Assembly: GCF_039540405.1 (NCBI RefSeq)
Contig: NZ_BAABEY010000024.1
Span: forward strand, 191,716-255,715
Source: Ravibacter arvi
Lineage (GTDB): Bacteria > Bacteroidota > Bacteroidia > Cytophagales > Spirosomataceae
Length of the DNA: 64,000 nucleotides
Direction of reading: 5' to 3'
Position numbers and translations under genes: made by a program. The notes under the pieces are model-generated. The model did no database searches, was not told where the DNA came from, and saw only the letters and a list, made by a program, of their open reading frames with translations. Positions 42,066-50,111 of the stretch are shown here, in pieces (the first letter of the stretch is position 1; each line of letters starts with the position of its first letter).

Positions 42066-42740
42066 TTATTGCCCGGGCGTGGCCTGGATTTTTTCCTTGA
42101 GGTCTACTATGTTGTTGACCCGGAGTTTGCGGAAAATCTTCGCCTTTACCGTGCTGATGGTAGAAAGCTGTCTGTCCATGGTTTTAGCGATCTGGGTTAC
42201 GCTCAGGCCATTGATGAGGTGATTAGCTACGACATCTTCCATTTTTGATAGCTTTTGCACCTTTGCCGGGTCAGCATGATCGGAGCGGGAATGCTCGCGG
42301 TTAAGATAGTCCCACACAATCTCGTTGCTGATGTAACGCCGATCATCGAAGACCGTCTGGATGCATAATTTGAGCTCCGCTGCGTCAAAATTTGAAATGA
42401 GGTAACCGGAAATTCCCAGCTTCAGGAGATAGGGAAGCATCTTGAGATCGTCCTGGTTGTCATACAGAATTACTTTAGCGCCAGGATAGGCATTGGTAAG
42501 TGCCGAAACCTGTTGCTGCGCTTTCTTTTCCGGATCGGACTCTACACTGAACAAGATGAGATCAGGCTTTTCAGCATGGGGAGTGGAAATGTCCTGAGGT
42601 TTCAAAATGTTTATGATTGCGCCGGGCCAACCTTCTTCGATGGTGGCGGAAATTCCTTTCGCGAACATGGGTTTGGCTTCAATAATGGTAATTCGCAAAC
42701 CGCCCGGCGCGTTGGATTTTTCCGGAATGTGTCCCTTCAT
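42066..42740 (-). CDS. LuxR/NarL-type regulator with degenerate receiver domain
   Basis: A 224-residue orphan regulator. Residues 15-135 align with a response-regulator receiver, but the phosphorylation site is changed: DLILFSVES has Ser65 where NarL-type proteins have Asp, and the acidic pair near residue 21 (IIEAKP) is reduced to one residue. The C-terminal HTH is VANHLINGLSVTQIAKTMDRQLSTISTVKAKIFRKLRVNN near 172-212. It is therefore unlikely to be controlled by a classical kinase. No histidine kinase lies nearby. It converges on the efflux operon with 26 bases between stop codons. Confidence 0.85.
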   Translation of the reverse strand: MKGHIPEKSNAPGGLRITIIEAKPMFAKGISATIEEGWPGAIINILKPQDISTPHAEKPDLILFSVESDPEKKAQQQVSALTNAYPGAKVILYDNQDDLKMLPYLLKLGISGYLISNFDAAELKLCIQTVFDDRRYISNEIVWDYLNREHSRSDHADPAKVQKLSKMEDVVANHLINGLSVTQIAKTMDRQLSTISTVKAKIFRKLRVNNIVDLKEKIQATPGQ

Positions 42741-42922
42741 ATTAATTAAGCAGTCGTTTGATGGTTTTGTTCTTTTTTATTGTGCAAATCCCTTATATAA
42801 ATAGCCAAAAGTACAATATTTTCTGTGGTTTGGTAGAAGAAATTCTATGAAAATTTGCAAAAACCATTTTTGACGGCTGTGGGGAAGGGTTGTAAGAGCG
42901 GGGCGGCAGACAGCTATAAATA

Positions 42923-42981
42923 AAAAGAGAAACCAAGCGGGAAGATGCTTTGACGGCACCTTCCCGCTTGGTTTCTCTTTT
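42923..42981. terminator. Strong terminator after the Gfo/Idh gene
   Basis: A perfect 22-base-pair stem (42923-42944 with 42960-42981) with a 15-base loop. The arms begin AAAAGAGAAACC and end GGTTTCTCTTTT, so a U-run is made on either strand. It follows the minus-strand oxidoreductase (stop at 42999). Confidence 0.9.
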
Positions 42982-42998
42982 ACGGATAGGTCGGCAGA

Positions 42999-44405
42999 TC
43001 AGGCCATTTGCCAGCCGTCCCGGACGGGCTCACGGATAATCGCGTCGGCTTCAGGCAATCCTTTTGCTTTCATTGCAGGACCGTCCCAGTAGATTTTTTT
43101 GCCGCCCAGCCGGAGCGATAACACGCCCAAAAGCGTAATCTCGGTGAGCCGCGCTCCATATTCAAAGTTTGAGCTGGCCGCCGGTCCGCCTTTAATGGCA
43201 TCGATCCAGTCGCGGAAATGACCTTTCGAGCGCGGAATCGATGGCTTTGGCGGCGAATACCTTCCCGCCAGTGCAGCTGGGTAAAGTACAGGATTTCCGC
43301 CACCGGCCCCGGTTACGAGTATCCCTTTTTTGCCTACAAACATAGTACCGCGCCGGGGGATTTCTACATTCTGCGGAACAATATCGGGTTTCGGCGGCAT
43401 CAGCCCGCCGGAGTACCAATACTGCTTGAAATCCGGCTGTTTACCGTCGGCTTCGAACTCATAGTATCCTATTTCACCATAAGGAGCAATGTTTTTGTCG
43501 CTATAACCGGCAGGATGTACCTCGATTGTCGAAGGCGTATGAAGATTGAAAGCCCAGACCGACGGGTCCAGGTCGTGGCAGCCAAAGTCGCCCAAAGCGC
43601 CACAGCCGAGCGCCCAGAAATCCCGCCAGGTTACCGGCGTGTAGTCCTTGTTGTAGGGCATATAGGCGGTGGGGCCGAGCCACAGGTCCCAGCCGATGGC
43701 ATCGGCGCCGGGAGTTGTGCCTTCGGGCAGCCCCTTCAGGCCTGGTATCCACCGGGTCGCCGGTACAAAGGTGTGCGCTTCAGTTACTTTACCAATAGCG
43801 CCGTCGCGAAGCATTTCAACTGTTTGACGGATGCCGTCGTTGCTGTGCAGAACGTTACCCATTTGCGTAGCCAGCCCGGTTTCACGGGTAACCTGCGCCA
43901 CTTTGCGCGCTTCCCATACATTGTGGGTAAGCGGTTTTTCGCAGTAGGTGTGCTTGCCGGCGCGCATGGCTGTGATAGATACATAGGCGTGTGTATTGTC
44001 TGGAGTGGAACATACCACGGCATCAAGGCCTTTCTCCTTTTCGAGCATTTCGCGGAAGTCCTTGTACTCGTTTACCTTGTAATTGTCGGTTTTAGCCTTG
44101 TAATGGTTTTCGATAAATTCCTTGACCGGCCCGCGGCCCGCCTTGGTTTTATAATAGAAGTCTTTCAGATCCCAGTATTCCGAAGGATCGGCAATGGCGG
44201 TGACCTGAACATCGTCGAGCGGGAACAGAGAAGCCGTGTTTTCCCGGCCCTTCCCGCCGGCTCCGATGATGCCTACGTTCACCTTGTCACTTGGTGCAAC
44301 GAAGCCCTTCCCGCCAATCACGTGGCGTGGTAAAATGTAAAAACCCGCTGCCGAAAGCGTCATTTCTTTCATGAACTTTCTGCGGGCAACCTTCCTGGTT
44401 TTCAT
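42999..44405 (-). CDS. Gfo/Idh/MocA family oxidoreductase with Tat signal
   Basis: A 468-residue oxidoreductase exported by the Tat route: ARRKFMKEMTLSAAGFYILP at the N-terminus has the twin arginines. NVGIIGAGGKGRENTASLF near residue 43 is the NAD(P)-binding Rossmann loop and MRAGKHTYCEKPLTHNVWEA near 147 carries the conserved EKP lysine. Exported members of this family in Bacteroidota are often linked to sugar or glycan modification with tightly bound NAD(P). The substrate is unknown. Leader repeat copy 3 lies before the start. Confidence 0.92.
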   Translation of the reverse strand: MKTRKVARRKFMKEMTLSAAGFYILPRHVIGGKGFVAPSDKVNVGIIGAGGKGRENTASLFPLDDVQVTAIADPSEYWDLKDFYYKTKAGRGPVKEFIENHYKAKTDNYKVNEYKDFREMLEKEKGLDAVVCSTPDNTHAYVSITAMRAGKHTYCEKPLTHNVWEARKVAQVTRETGLATQMGNVLHSNDGIRQTVEMLRDGAIGKVTEAHTFVPATRWIPGLKGLPEGTTPGADAIGWDLWLGPTAYMPYNKDYTPVTWRDFWALGCGALGDFGCHDLDPSVWAFNLHTPSTIEVHPAGYSDKNIAPYGEIGYYEFEADGKQPDFKQYWYSGGLMPPKPDIVPQNVEIPRRGTMFVGKKGILVTGAGGGNPVLYPAALAGRYSPPKPSIPRSKGHFRDWIDAIKGGPAASSNFEYGARLTEITLLGVLSLRLGGKKIYWDGPAMKAKGLPEADAIIREPVRDGWQMA

Positions 44406-44525
44406 GTGAGTAAAAGTTTTGAGCCAGGAGTGATGAGGTATGGACCGGAACGGCGGGCGTTTCTCATCGGCCGGTTTGTGTGCCGTTAAAATCCAAAACC
44501 GTACGCCTCGTGGCTGTTTATTAAG
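44406..44525. repeat. Dispersed leader repeat, copy 3 (before Gfo/Idh gene)
   Basis: The most diverged of the four composites. Gene-proximal gttttgagccaggagtgatg; core near 44474-44520 with GGTTTGTGTGCCG, then acgcctcgtggctgttta. Directly upstream of a minus-strand start codon, like the others. Confidence 0.6.
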
Positions 44526-44703
44526 ATAATAATTTTAGATGACCGGATGGGTATGCTGCTTCTTACCGGCGCAAGTTTCAGCCCCGGATGGAAATCTGCG
44601 GGAAATGCGTTGAAGAGAGAAGCGGAACAACCGATTTCTCAATAAAGATAATGTCCATGTCGCACCTACTCATTACTTTTATCCCGGGACAGGCCCTATC
44701 CAG

Positions 44704-45399
44704 ATGTTGCACAAAACAAAAGGGGTTGTTTTGAATTATATACGATTCAAGGAATCCTCCATTATAGCGCGTATTTATACCGAGAAGCTGGGTATCCAAT
44801 CCTATCTCGTAAATGGGGTACGGAGCAGTAAATCAAAATCGAACCGGATTGCGTTGTTCCAGCCGCTGACCCTGCTGGATATGGTGGTTTATCACCAGTC
44901 CCGGCCGGATGCGCTTCACCGGCTGTCGGAAGTCAGGAATCAGCATCCGTTCGGAATGCTTCCGTTTGATATGGTGAGAACTTCGCTGGCATTGTTTATC
45001 ACGGAATTGTTGGGCAAATGCCTGAAGGAAGAGGAGCCGAACGAGCCTTTGTTCCGGTTCCTGGAGCATACGGTTGTGGCCCTTGACAGCGTTGAAGCGG
45101 GACTGGAAAGCTTTCATCTGTCCTTTATGGTTCACCTGGCCGGTTATCTCGGGTTTGGGATTGAGACGGCCGGCGAATTTGCCGCCGGGTTACGTGAGCA
45201 CCGCTACAGTTCTCCTCCCGACGAAGTTCAGCAGCAGGCGCTTGACCTTTTGCTGGGAGACGGCGAATTGGCGCCGCTTTCGATTGGGAAAGCGGCCCGG
45301 AACGCTCTCCTGGCCCAATTGCTTTTTTACTACCGCACGCACCTGGATGGCTTCGGCGAAATGAAGTCGCTGGAAGTGCTGCGAGCCGTGCTCCGGTAA
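44704..45399 (+). CDS. recO: DNA repair protein RecO
   Basis: A 231-residue protein that helps RecF/RecR load RecA at single-stranded gaps. The N-terminal OB domain is LHKTKGVVLNYIRFKESSIIARIYTEKLGIQSYLVNGVR, typical of RecO, with SKSKSNRIALFQPLTLLDMVVYHQ next; the C-terminal part is helical. No four-cysteine zinc site is present, unlike some RecO proteins. The start ATG at 44704 matches the family N-terminus. The 298-base gap upstream also holds leader repeat copy 3. Confidence 0.93.
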   Translation: MLHKTKGVVLNYIRFKESSIIARIYTEKLGIQSYLVNGVRSSKSKSNRIALFQPLTLLDMVVYHQSRPDALHRLSEVRNQHPFGMLPFDMVRTSLALFITELLGKCLKEEEPNEPLFRFLEHTVVALDSVEAGLESFHLSFMVHLAGYLGFGIETAGEFAAGLREHRYSSPPDEVQQQALDLLLGDGELAPLSIGKAARNALLAQLLFYYRTHLDGFGEMKSLEVLRAVLR

Positions 45400-45404
45400 A
45401 TTGC

Positions 45405-45412
45405 TATCTTTG
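45405..45412 (+). promoter_or_regulatory. -7 promoter element TATCTTTG
   Basis: Matches TAnnTTTG exactly; just after the recO stop and about 95 bases before the next start codon. No clear -33 TTG is seen at 19-21 bases upstream. Confidence 0.5.
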
Positions 45413-45506
45413 CAAGGGTGAGTTGTGAGGTTCGAAGCTTGTGCTTCTTTTCACCATTTGCCGCTAAATGATCATCACGGGGTCCGCGCTGCGGCACAAA
45501 CCTTTT

Positions 45507-46229
45507 ATGCCTATGAAATCGTTACTCTTTTTTGTTGTGTTTCTGATGATAAGCGCCGCCCAAGCTGCGGAAATTACGGGTGCCTGGGCGTTGAAAACCT
45601 CTGAAGGTGACAACGGAACGCTGATTATCAATGAGGCTTACCTGGTAATGTCGAAGTACGACCTGGCCGGCAAGAAATTTGAATATACAGAAGGAGGTAC
45701 CTATACGGTCAGTAACAAAACCCTCACCTACGTTTGCGAGTTCAACTCCGCAGACTCTACCCAGGTAGGGCTGAAATCTACCTGGCAGGGGGCGGTTAGC
45801 GGGAATTTGCTTACCCTTTCGGGGGATCGGGGTGTTTTCCATTTTGAAAGAATCGACAACGCCGGCCATCCGATGGCCGGGACCTGGCACATTACCGGAA
45901 GGGCGCAGGATGGAAAGGGCGACCTGATCCGTATTCATCAGAAGGGGACCCGGAAAACGCTGAAGATACTTTCGGCGACGCGCTTTCAGTGGGTGGCGAT
46001 TGATCCCGGAGTGAAGGGCTTTTATGGAACGGGCGGCGGAACTTACACGGCAAAAGACGGTAAATACGTAGAAAAAATAGAGTTTTTCTCGCGTGACAAC
46101 AGCAGGGTAGGGGCAGCGCTTGATTTCGGCTGGAAGCTTGAAAACGGGCGATGGGATCATTCGGGGAAGAGCAGCAAAGGTGACCCCATACACGAAGTGT
46201 GGGAGAAAGTTGGCACACCAGCGAGGTAA
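45507..46229 (+). CDS. Hypothetical secreted protein
   Basis: A 240-residue exported protein (signal peptide PMKSLLFFVVFLMISAAQAA). The mature part holds two similar halves, each built around ITGAWAL or MAGTWHITG followed by strands (GTYTVSNKTLTYVCEFNS and GTYTAKDGKYVEKIEFFSRDNS), which suggests a duplicated lipocalin-like or beta-sandwich domain. I know no function for it; similar proteins are annotated in Cytophagales as membrane or secreted protein. ATG 45507 was chosen for the signal peptide; the frame is open to 45468. Confidence 0.75.
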   Translation: MPMKSLLFFVVFLMISAAQAAEITGAWALKTSEGDNGTLIINEAYLVMSKYDLAGKKFEYTEGGTYTVSNKTLTYVCEFNSADSTQVGLKSTWQGAVSGNLLTLSGDRGVFHFERIDNAGHPMAGTWHITGRAQDGKGDLIRIHQKGTRKTLKILSATRFQWVAIDPGVKGFYGTGGGTYTAKDGKYVEKIEFFSRDNSRVGAALDFGWKLENGRWDHSGKSSKGDPIHEVWEKVGTPAR

Positions 46230-46268
46230 CAGGTGAATTTTTGGAGTCCGGAATTACAAGTTTAGTTT

Positions 46269-46775
46269 ATGGCCGAGGAATTGAACTTTTTTCAATATGT
46301 CTTTTCGAATGAAATGCTGTTCAGCCTGCCGGGTGACCAGGCGGCGGTCGGCCCGCCGGCTGGCCGGACCAGCGAAGTGCAGGAAGGCAAGCCGGCCACT
46401 GTTTTCCGGTCGTTGAAAACGCGGGTGCTGATCCTGGTCAATACCTACGGGAAAGGAATCCAACCCAACGAGATGGCTTTTTTGACAAAAGTATTGGCGG
46501 CGGTCAAATACAGCCCGGAGACCGTTGATTTACTGGAACTGGACAAAATCGGGACAACCGATGCATCTGAGGTACTCAGAGACCACCTGGCCGATTATGT
46601 GCTGTTGTTCGGGGTAAAGCCTGAAAGCCTTTCGCTCCCTGTAGCGCTGGAACTTTTTGAACCCCGCAAGGAAAATGGCGTCTGGATGTTGATGTCCAAC
46701 AGTCTTTTGCGGATAGAAATGGAGGAGTCGAAGCGCCGCGACCTTTGGAACGCGCTGAAAAAGGTCTTTCTGTAA
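46269..46775 (+). CDS. Unknown protein, possible divergent DNA polymerase III psi subunit (HolD-like)
   Basis: A 168-residue cytoplasmic protein. Read against my memory of E. coli HolD (psi), the layout corresponds in order: an N-terminal aromatic helix with LNFFQYVFSNEMLFSLPGD (the chi-binding segment in psi), a strand RVLILVNTYG near 52-61, a helix with FLTKVLAAVKYSPETVDLL near 71-89 and a C-terminal end with SNSLLRIEMEESKRRDLWNALKKV. The next gene is a GNAT, which recalls holD-rimI. The link is an inference without any database search; the protein might equally be a lineage-specific hypothetical. Confidence 0.6.
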   Translation: MAEELNFFQYVFSNEMLFSLPGDQAAVGPPAGRTSEVQEGKPATVFRSLKTRVLILVNTYGKGIQPNEMAFLTKVLAAVKYSPETVDLLELDKIGTTDASEVLRDHLADYVLLFGVKPESLSLPVALELFEPRKENGVWMLMSNSLLRIEMEESKRRDLWNALKKVFL

Positions 46776-46833
46776 GGGCTGGCAGGAGTAGCGCTTTTAA
46801 ACAAGCGCGCCGGATACAAGTACTTGAAAAACG

Positions 46834-47346
46834 ATGTTAGAAAGCAAAAATATAAAATTGATTGCGTGTGACGATACCATCTTTGACGCAATCAAAATGG
46901 GCGATGACGTGTTGGCGCAGGTGATTGGCGCAAATGTTCCCAAAAAATGGACGGAGTTCAGGGATGCCTTCACGCCTGCCTATAAGCGGTGGAAGGAGCA
47001 TCCGCCGCTTCGCGACTGGTGGACTTACCTGATCGTTCATCGGTCCGATAACCAGCTGATCGGTTGCTGCGGCTACAAGGGTGAACCGGATCTGAACGGA
47101 GTCGTGGAGATTGGTTATGAGATAAAAAGCTCTTACCGGGGGCAAGGCTTCGGCAGCGAGGTGGCAGATCTGCTCACCCGGAATGCGCTCGAAAGCAAGC
47201 TGGTAAAAACGGTCATTGCCTTCACGCTCCCTTTTGAAAGCCCGTCTACTTCCGTGCTCAGGCGGGTGGGCTATACGTTGACGCAGACCGTGGAAGACGA
47301 TGCGGACGGACGGGTCTGGAAGTGGGAGTATACTGGAAAGCAATAG
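46834..47346 (+). CDS. GNAT acetyltransferase
   Basis: A 170-residue GNAT enzyme. The acetyl-CoA binding loop is YRGQGFGSEVADLL near residues 99-112, with LIGCCGYKGEPDLNGVVEIGYEI before it and PSTSVLRRVGYTLTQTV near the end. The core is of the RimJ/RimL type rather than RimI. Substrate unknown. It begins 58 bases after the psi-like gene. Confidence 0.88.
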   Translation: MLESKNIKLIACDDTIFDAIKMGDDVLAQVIGANVPKKWTEFRDAFTPAYKRWKEHPPLRDWWTYLIVHRSDNQLIGCCGYKGEPDLNGVVEIGYEIKSSYRGQGFGSEVADLLTRNALESKLVKTVIAFTLPFESPSTSVLRRVGYTLTQTVEDDADGRVWKWEYTGKQ

Positions 47347-47439
47347 AAAAAAGTGTTCAGGGAAAAGTGTTTTTTTGTTCAATAAAAAACCGCTATATTG
47401 CTATACATCGATCAGTATTGAATAGTAATTTCTTCTCAT

Positions 47440-49149
47440 ATGCCTACTTCAAAAGAAGCATTGCCCTGGCTTAAAAATTATCCCGAAGGCGTTCCCTACG
47501 AAATTAACCCGGACGCCTACCCCTCCCTGGTTGAATTGATTGACGAATCCGTTCGCAAGTTCGCAGATAAGGTTGCCTATTCCAATATGGATAAGAACAT
47601 GACCTACGCGGAGCTTGACCAACATTCGAGAAATTTTGCCGGTTACCTCCAGATGATCGGCCTTCGTAAAGGGGACCGGATTGCCATCCAGTCGCCGAAT
47701 GTACTGCAATTCCCGGTGGTGCTTTTCGGCGCCTTGCGTGCAGGACTGGTGGTGGTGAATACAAATCCGCTTTATACGCCGCGCGAGATGCAGCATCAAT
47801 TTGCAGATTCCGGCGCCAAGGCCATATTTATCCTGGCGAACTTTGCCAGGAACCTGGAGACTGTTCTCCCGCAGACGAAGATCGAGCATGTGATTATTGG
47901 TAAAATGGGGGATATGCTCGGCTCTGTTAAGGGGTTCATCGTGAATTTCGTAGTAAAAAATGTGAAGAAAATGGTGCCGGACTACCACATTCCCGGTGCT
48001 ATTGCTTTTAATGACGCTTTGAAGATAGGGGCGGGAGTTGAATACAAGCGTCCCGAATTGACAGGGAAAGACGTGGCATTTATCCAGTATACGGGTGGAA
48101 CAACCGGCGTTTCGAAGGGAGCGATGCTTTCTCACCGCAACATGGTGGCCAACGTGGAAGGGGTTGATGTCTGGTTTCAGTCAAAAATGCGCCATGCGAA
48201 CCTGACTACGCCCATGGTATTGGTAGCTGCTTTGCCGCTTTATCATGTGTTTGCTTTGACAGTCAATGCATTAGGTGGTTTGAAGTGGGGGGCTTTCAAT
48301 CTTTTGATCACTAACCCGCGTGACCTTCCCGGTTTTATCAAAGAGTTGAAAAAGCACAGCCCGGTCATTTTTCCCGGTCTCAATACGCTTTTCAACGGGT
48401 TAATGAACCAGCCAACATTCAGCGGAATAGATTTCAGCAACCTTCAGATCAGTATTGCGGGGGGTATGGCCCTGCAAAAGGTGGTAGGCGAGCGTTGGGA
48501 AAAAATAACCGGCTGCCCGCTGGTAGAAGGCTACGGCTTGTCAGAAACGGCTCCGGTTTTATCGGTGAGCCCCCTGGACGGGCGGCACCGCCAGGGAACA
48601 ATCGGCCTGCCGTTTCCAAGCACCGAGCTGCGCATCCGGACGGAAGACGAAACCTGGGCGCCCCTCGGGACAGCCGGTGAGATTTGCGCGAAAGGACCGC
48701 AGGTGATGCTCGGTTACTTTAACAGGCCTGATGAAACGGCCAAGGTAATATTCGAAGATGAAGACGGCCGTTGGTTCCGGACGGGCGACATCGGTGTGGA
48801 AGAAGAGGGCGGGTTCTTTAAAATTGTGGACCGGAAGAAAGACATGATTCTTGTTTCCGGATTCAATGTGTACCCCAACGAGATCGAAGAGGTGGTATCC
48901 AGGATGGAAGGGGTGCTGGAGGTAGCCTGTATCGGTGTGCCTTATGAAAAAACGACAGAGGCTGTTAAACTTTTTATAGTAAAAAAAGATCCGAATTTAA
49001 CCGAGGAAGCGGTGAAAGCTTACTGCAGAGCGAACCTTACACCTTATAAATGCCCGAAATTTGTTGAGTTCAGAAGTGAGCTTCCCAAGACAAACGTAGG
49101 CAAAATACTACGTAAAAACCTGCGTGAGGAGGAGCTGAAAAAGAAATAG
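47440..49149 (+). CDS. Long-chain fatty-acid--CoA ligase (AMP-binding)
   Basis: A 569-residue adenylate-forming enzyme that activates fatty acids to acyl-CoA. The P-loop is YTGGTTGVSKGAMLSHRN near residues 218-235, the A5 motif GYGLSETAPVLS near 367, the A7 motif FRTGDIG near 446, the A8 hinge MILVSGFNVYPNEIEEV near 468, and PKTNVGKILRKNLRE holds the A10 lysine. Length and motifs match FadD-type long-chain ligases. It is followed by a hairpin terminator. Chain-length preference cannot be read from sequence. Confidence 0.95.
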   Translation: MPTSKEALPWLKNYPEGVPYEINPDAYPSLVELIDESVRKFADKVAYSNMDKNMTYAELDQHSRNFAGYLQMIGLRKGDRIAIQSPNVLQFPVVLFGALRAGLVVVNTNPLYTPREMQHQFADSGAKAIFILANFARNLETVLPQTKIEHVIIGKMGDMLGSVKGFIVNFVVKNVKKMVPDYHIPGAIAFNDALKIGAGVEYKRPELTGKDVAFIQYTGGTTGVSKGAMLSHRNMVANVEGVDVWFQSKMRHANLTTPMVLVAALPLYHVFALTVNALGGLKWGAFNLLITNPRDLPGFIKELKKHSPVIFPGLNTLFNGLMNQPTFSGIDFSNLQISIAGGMALQKVVGERWEKITGCPLVEGYGLSETAPVLSVSPLDGRHRQGTIGLPFPSTELRIRTEDETWAPLGTAGEICAKGPQVMLGYFNRPDETAKVIFEDEDGRWFRTGDIGVEEEGGFFKIVDRKKDMILVSGFNVYPNEIEEVVSRMEGVLEVACIGVPYEKTTEAVKLFIVKKDPNLTEEAVKAYCRANLTPYKCPKFVEFRSELPKTNVGKILRKNLREEELKKK

Positions 49150-49174
49150 CGTTCGGGTTTTATCCTTAAATACA

Positions 49175-49207
49175 TACGCTCCGATGTTCTTCCGGAGCGT
49201 AATTTTT
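49175..49207 (+). terminator. Intrinsic terminator after the acyl-CoA ligase
   Basis: TACGCTCCG and CGGAGCGTA form a 9-base-pair stem around a 9-base loop, followed by ATTTTTG. It lies 25 bases after the stop codon. Confidence 0.8.
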
Positions 49208-49331
49208 GTATCTTGTACTTCTTTTTTGTCTGGGAAGGGAGGCCCTGACGGGTGTTTCACCCGCGCTTCTGTGATAAAGGCCTCATTTAGTAGATTTTCC
49301 CACACATTGTTAGTATTTAACCGAAAGCTTT

Positions 49332-50075
49332 ATGACAACGTTTCGAAAAAACCTGGTATTGGTACACGGACATGGGGTAGATGATTCGATTTGGGACTCC
49401 GTTGCCCCACTTCTCAGCGAAACTTACACAGTGATCAGGCCCAATCTGTCTCTGCTTACCAATCGCAATACAATCGAGGGTTTCGCCGACGAGCTGCATG
49501 GGTTCCTTACCAATGCCGGCATCCAGAAGTGTACGCTGATCGGACATTCGATGGGTGGGTATATCGGGCTCGCATTTCTTGAAAAATACCCGGAAATGAT
49601 TGAGGGTTTCGGCCTTTTTCATTCGCTTGCCTATGCCGATGATGAAGCGAAAAAGGAACAGCGCAATAAAATGATCGCTTTGCTCCGCGAAAAGGGGGCC
49701 TCTGATTTTATCAGGCTTACAGGAGCCAATATGTTCGGGAAGCGCTACCGCAAGGCGCGCGGGGAAAGGGTCCGCCAGCATGTGGCTCATTTTTCCGAAT
49801 TGCCGGCAGAAGCGCTAGCTGTGGGGGTAGAGGCCATTCGCGACCGTCCCGACCGGACCAAGGTGCTCGAAGAAATGAAAGTCCCGTTGCTGCTTATTAT
49901 CGGGATGGAAGATATTCTCATGCCATTTGATAAAGTAATTGAAATGGCTACCTTCCCCAAGCAGGCCTATCCCTTCATACTTTCGGATTCGGGGCACATG
50001 GGAATGGTAGAGCGGACCGATACTACAGTCAAAATACTAAACTGGTACCTTGACAAAATCTACAAAACCAATTAA
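49332..50075 (+). CDS. Alpha/beta hydrolase
   Basis: A 247-residue cytoplasmic hydrolase. LVHGHGVDDSIWDSVAPLL near residue 12 is the oxyanion region, LIGHSMGGYIGLAFLEKYP near 73-91 has the nucleophile Ser in GHSMG, GMEDILMPFD near 194 the acid, and SDSGHMGMVE near 218 the histidine. All three catalytic residues are present. Substrate unknown; the family covers esterases, C-C hydrolases and lactonases. No signal peptide. Confidence 0.9.
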   Translation: MTTFRKNLVLVHGHGVDDSIWDSVAPLLSETYTVIRPNLSLLTNRNTIEGFADELHGFLTNAGIQKCTLIGHSMGGYIGLAFLEKYPEMIEGFGLFHSLAYADDEAKKEQRNKMIALLREKGASDFIRLTGANMFGKRYRKARGERVRQHVAHFSELPAEALAVGVEAIRDRPDRTKVLEEMKVPLLLIIGMEDILMPFDKVIEMATFPKQAYPFILSDSGHMGMVERTDTTVKILNWYLDKIYKTN

Positions 50076-50111
50076 TCTGGCGAAATAGCCGACCCCGGCC
50101 CTCCCAACTGT

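Noticed and set aside
43218..44333. Long open frame (371 codons) opposite the Gfo/Idh gene
   Set aside because: It lies entirely inside a well-supported gene on the other strand and has no recognisable domain; it is a shadow frame.
46834..47346. RimI (S18 alanine N-acetyltransferase)
   Set aside because: The acetyl-CoA loop and core resemble RimJ/RimL-type GNATs; RimI was considered only because of the psi-like neighbour.
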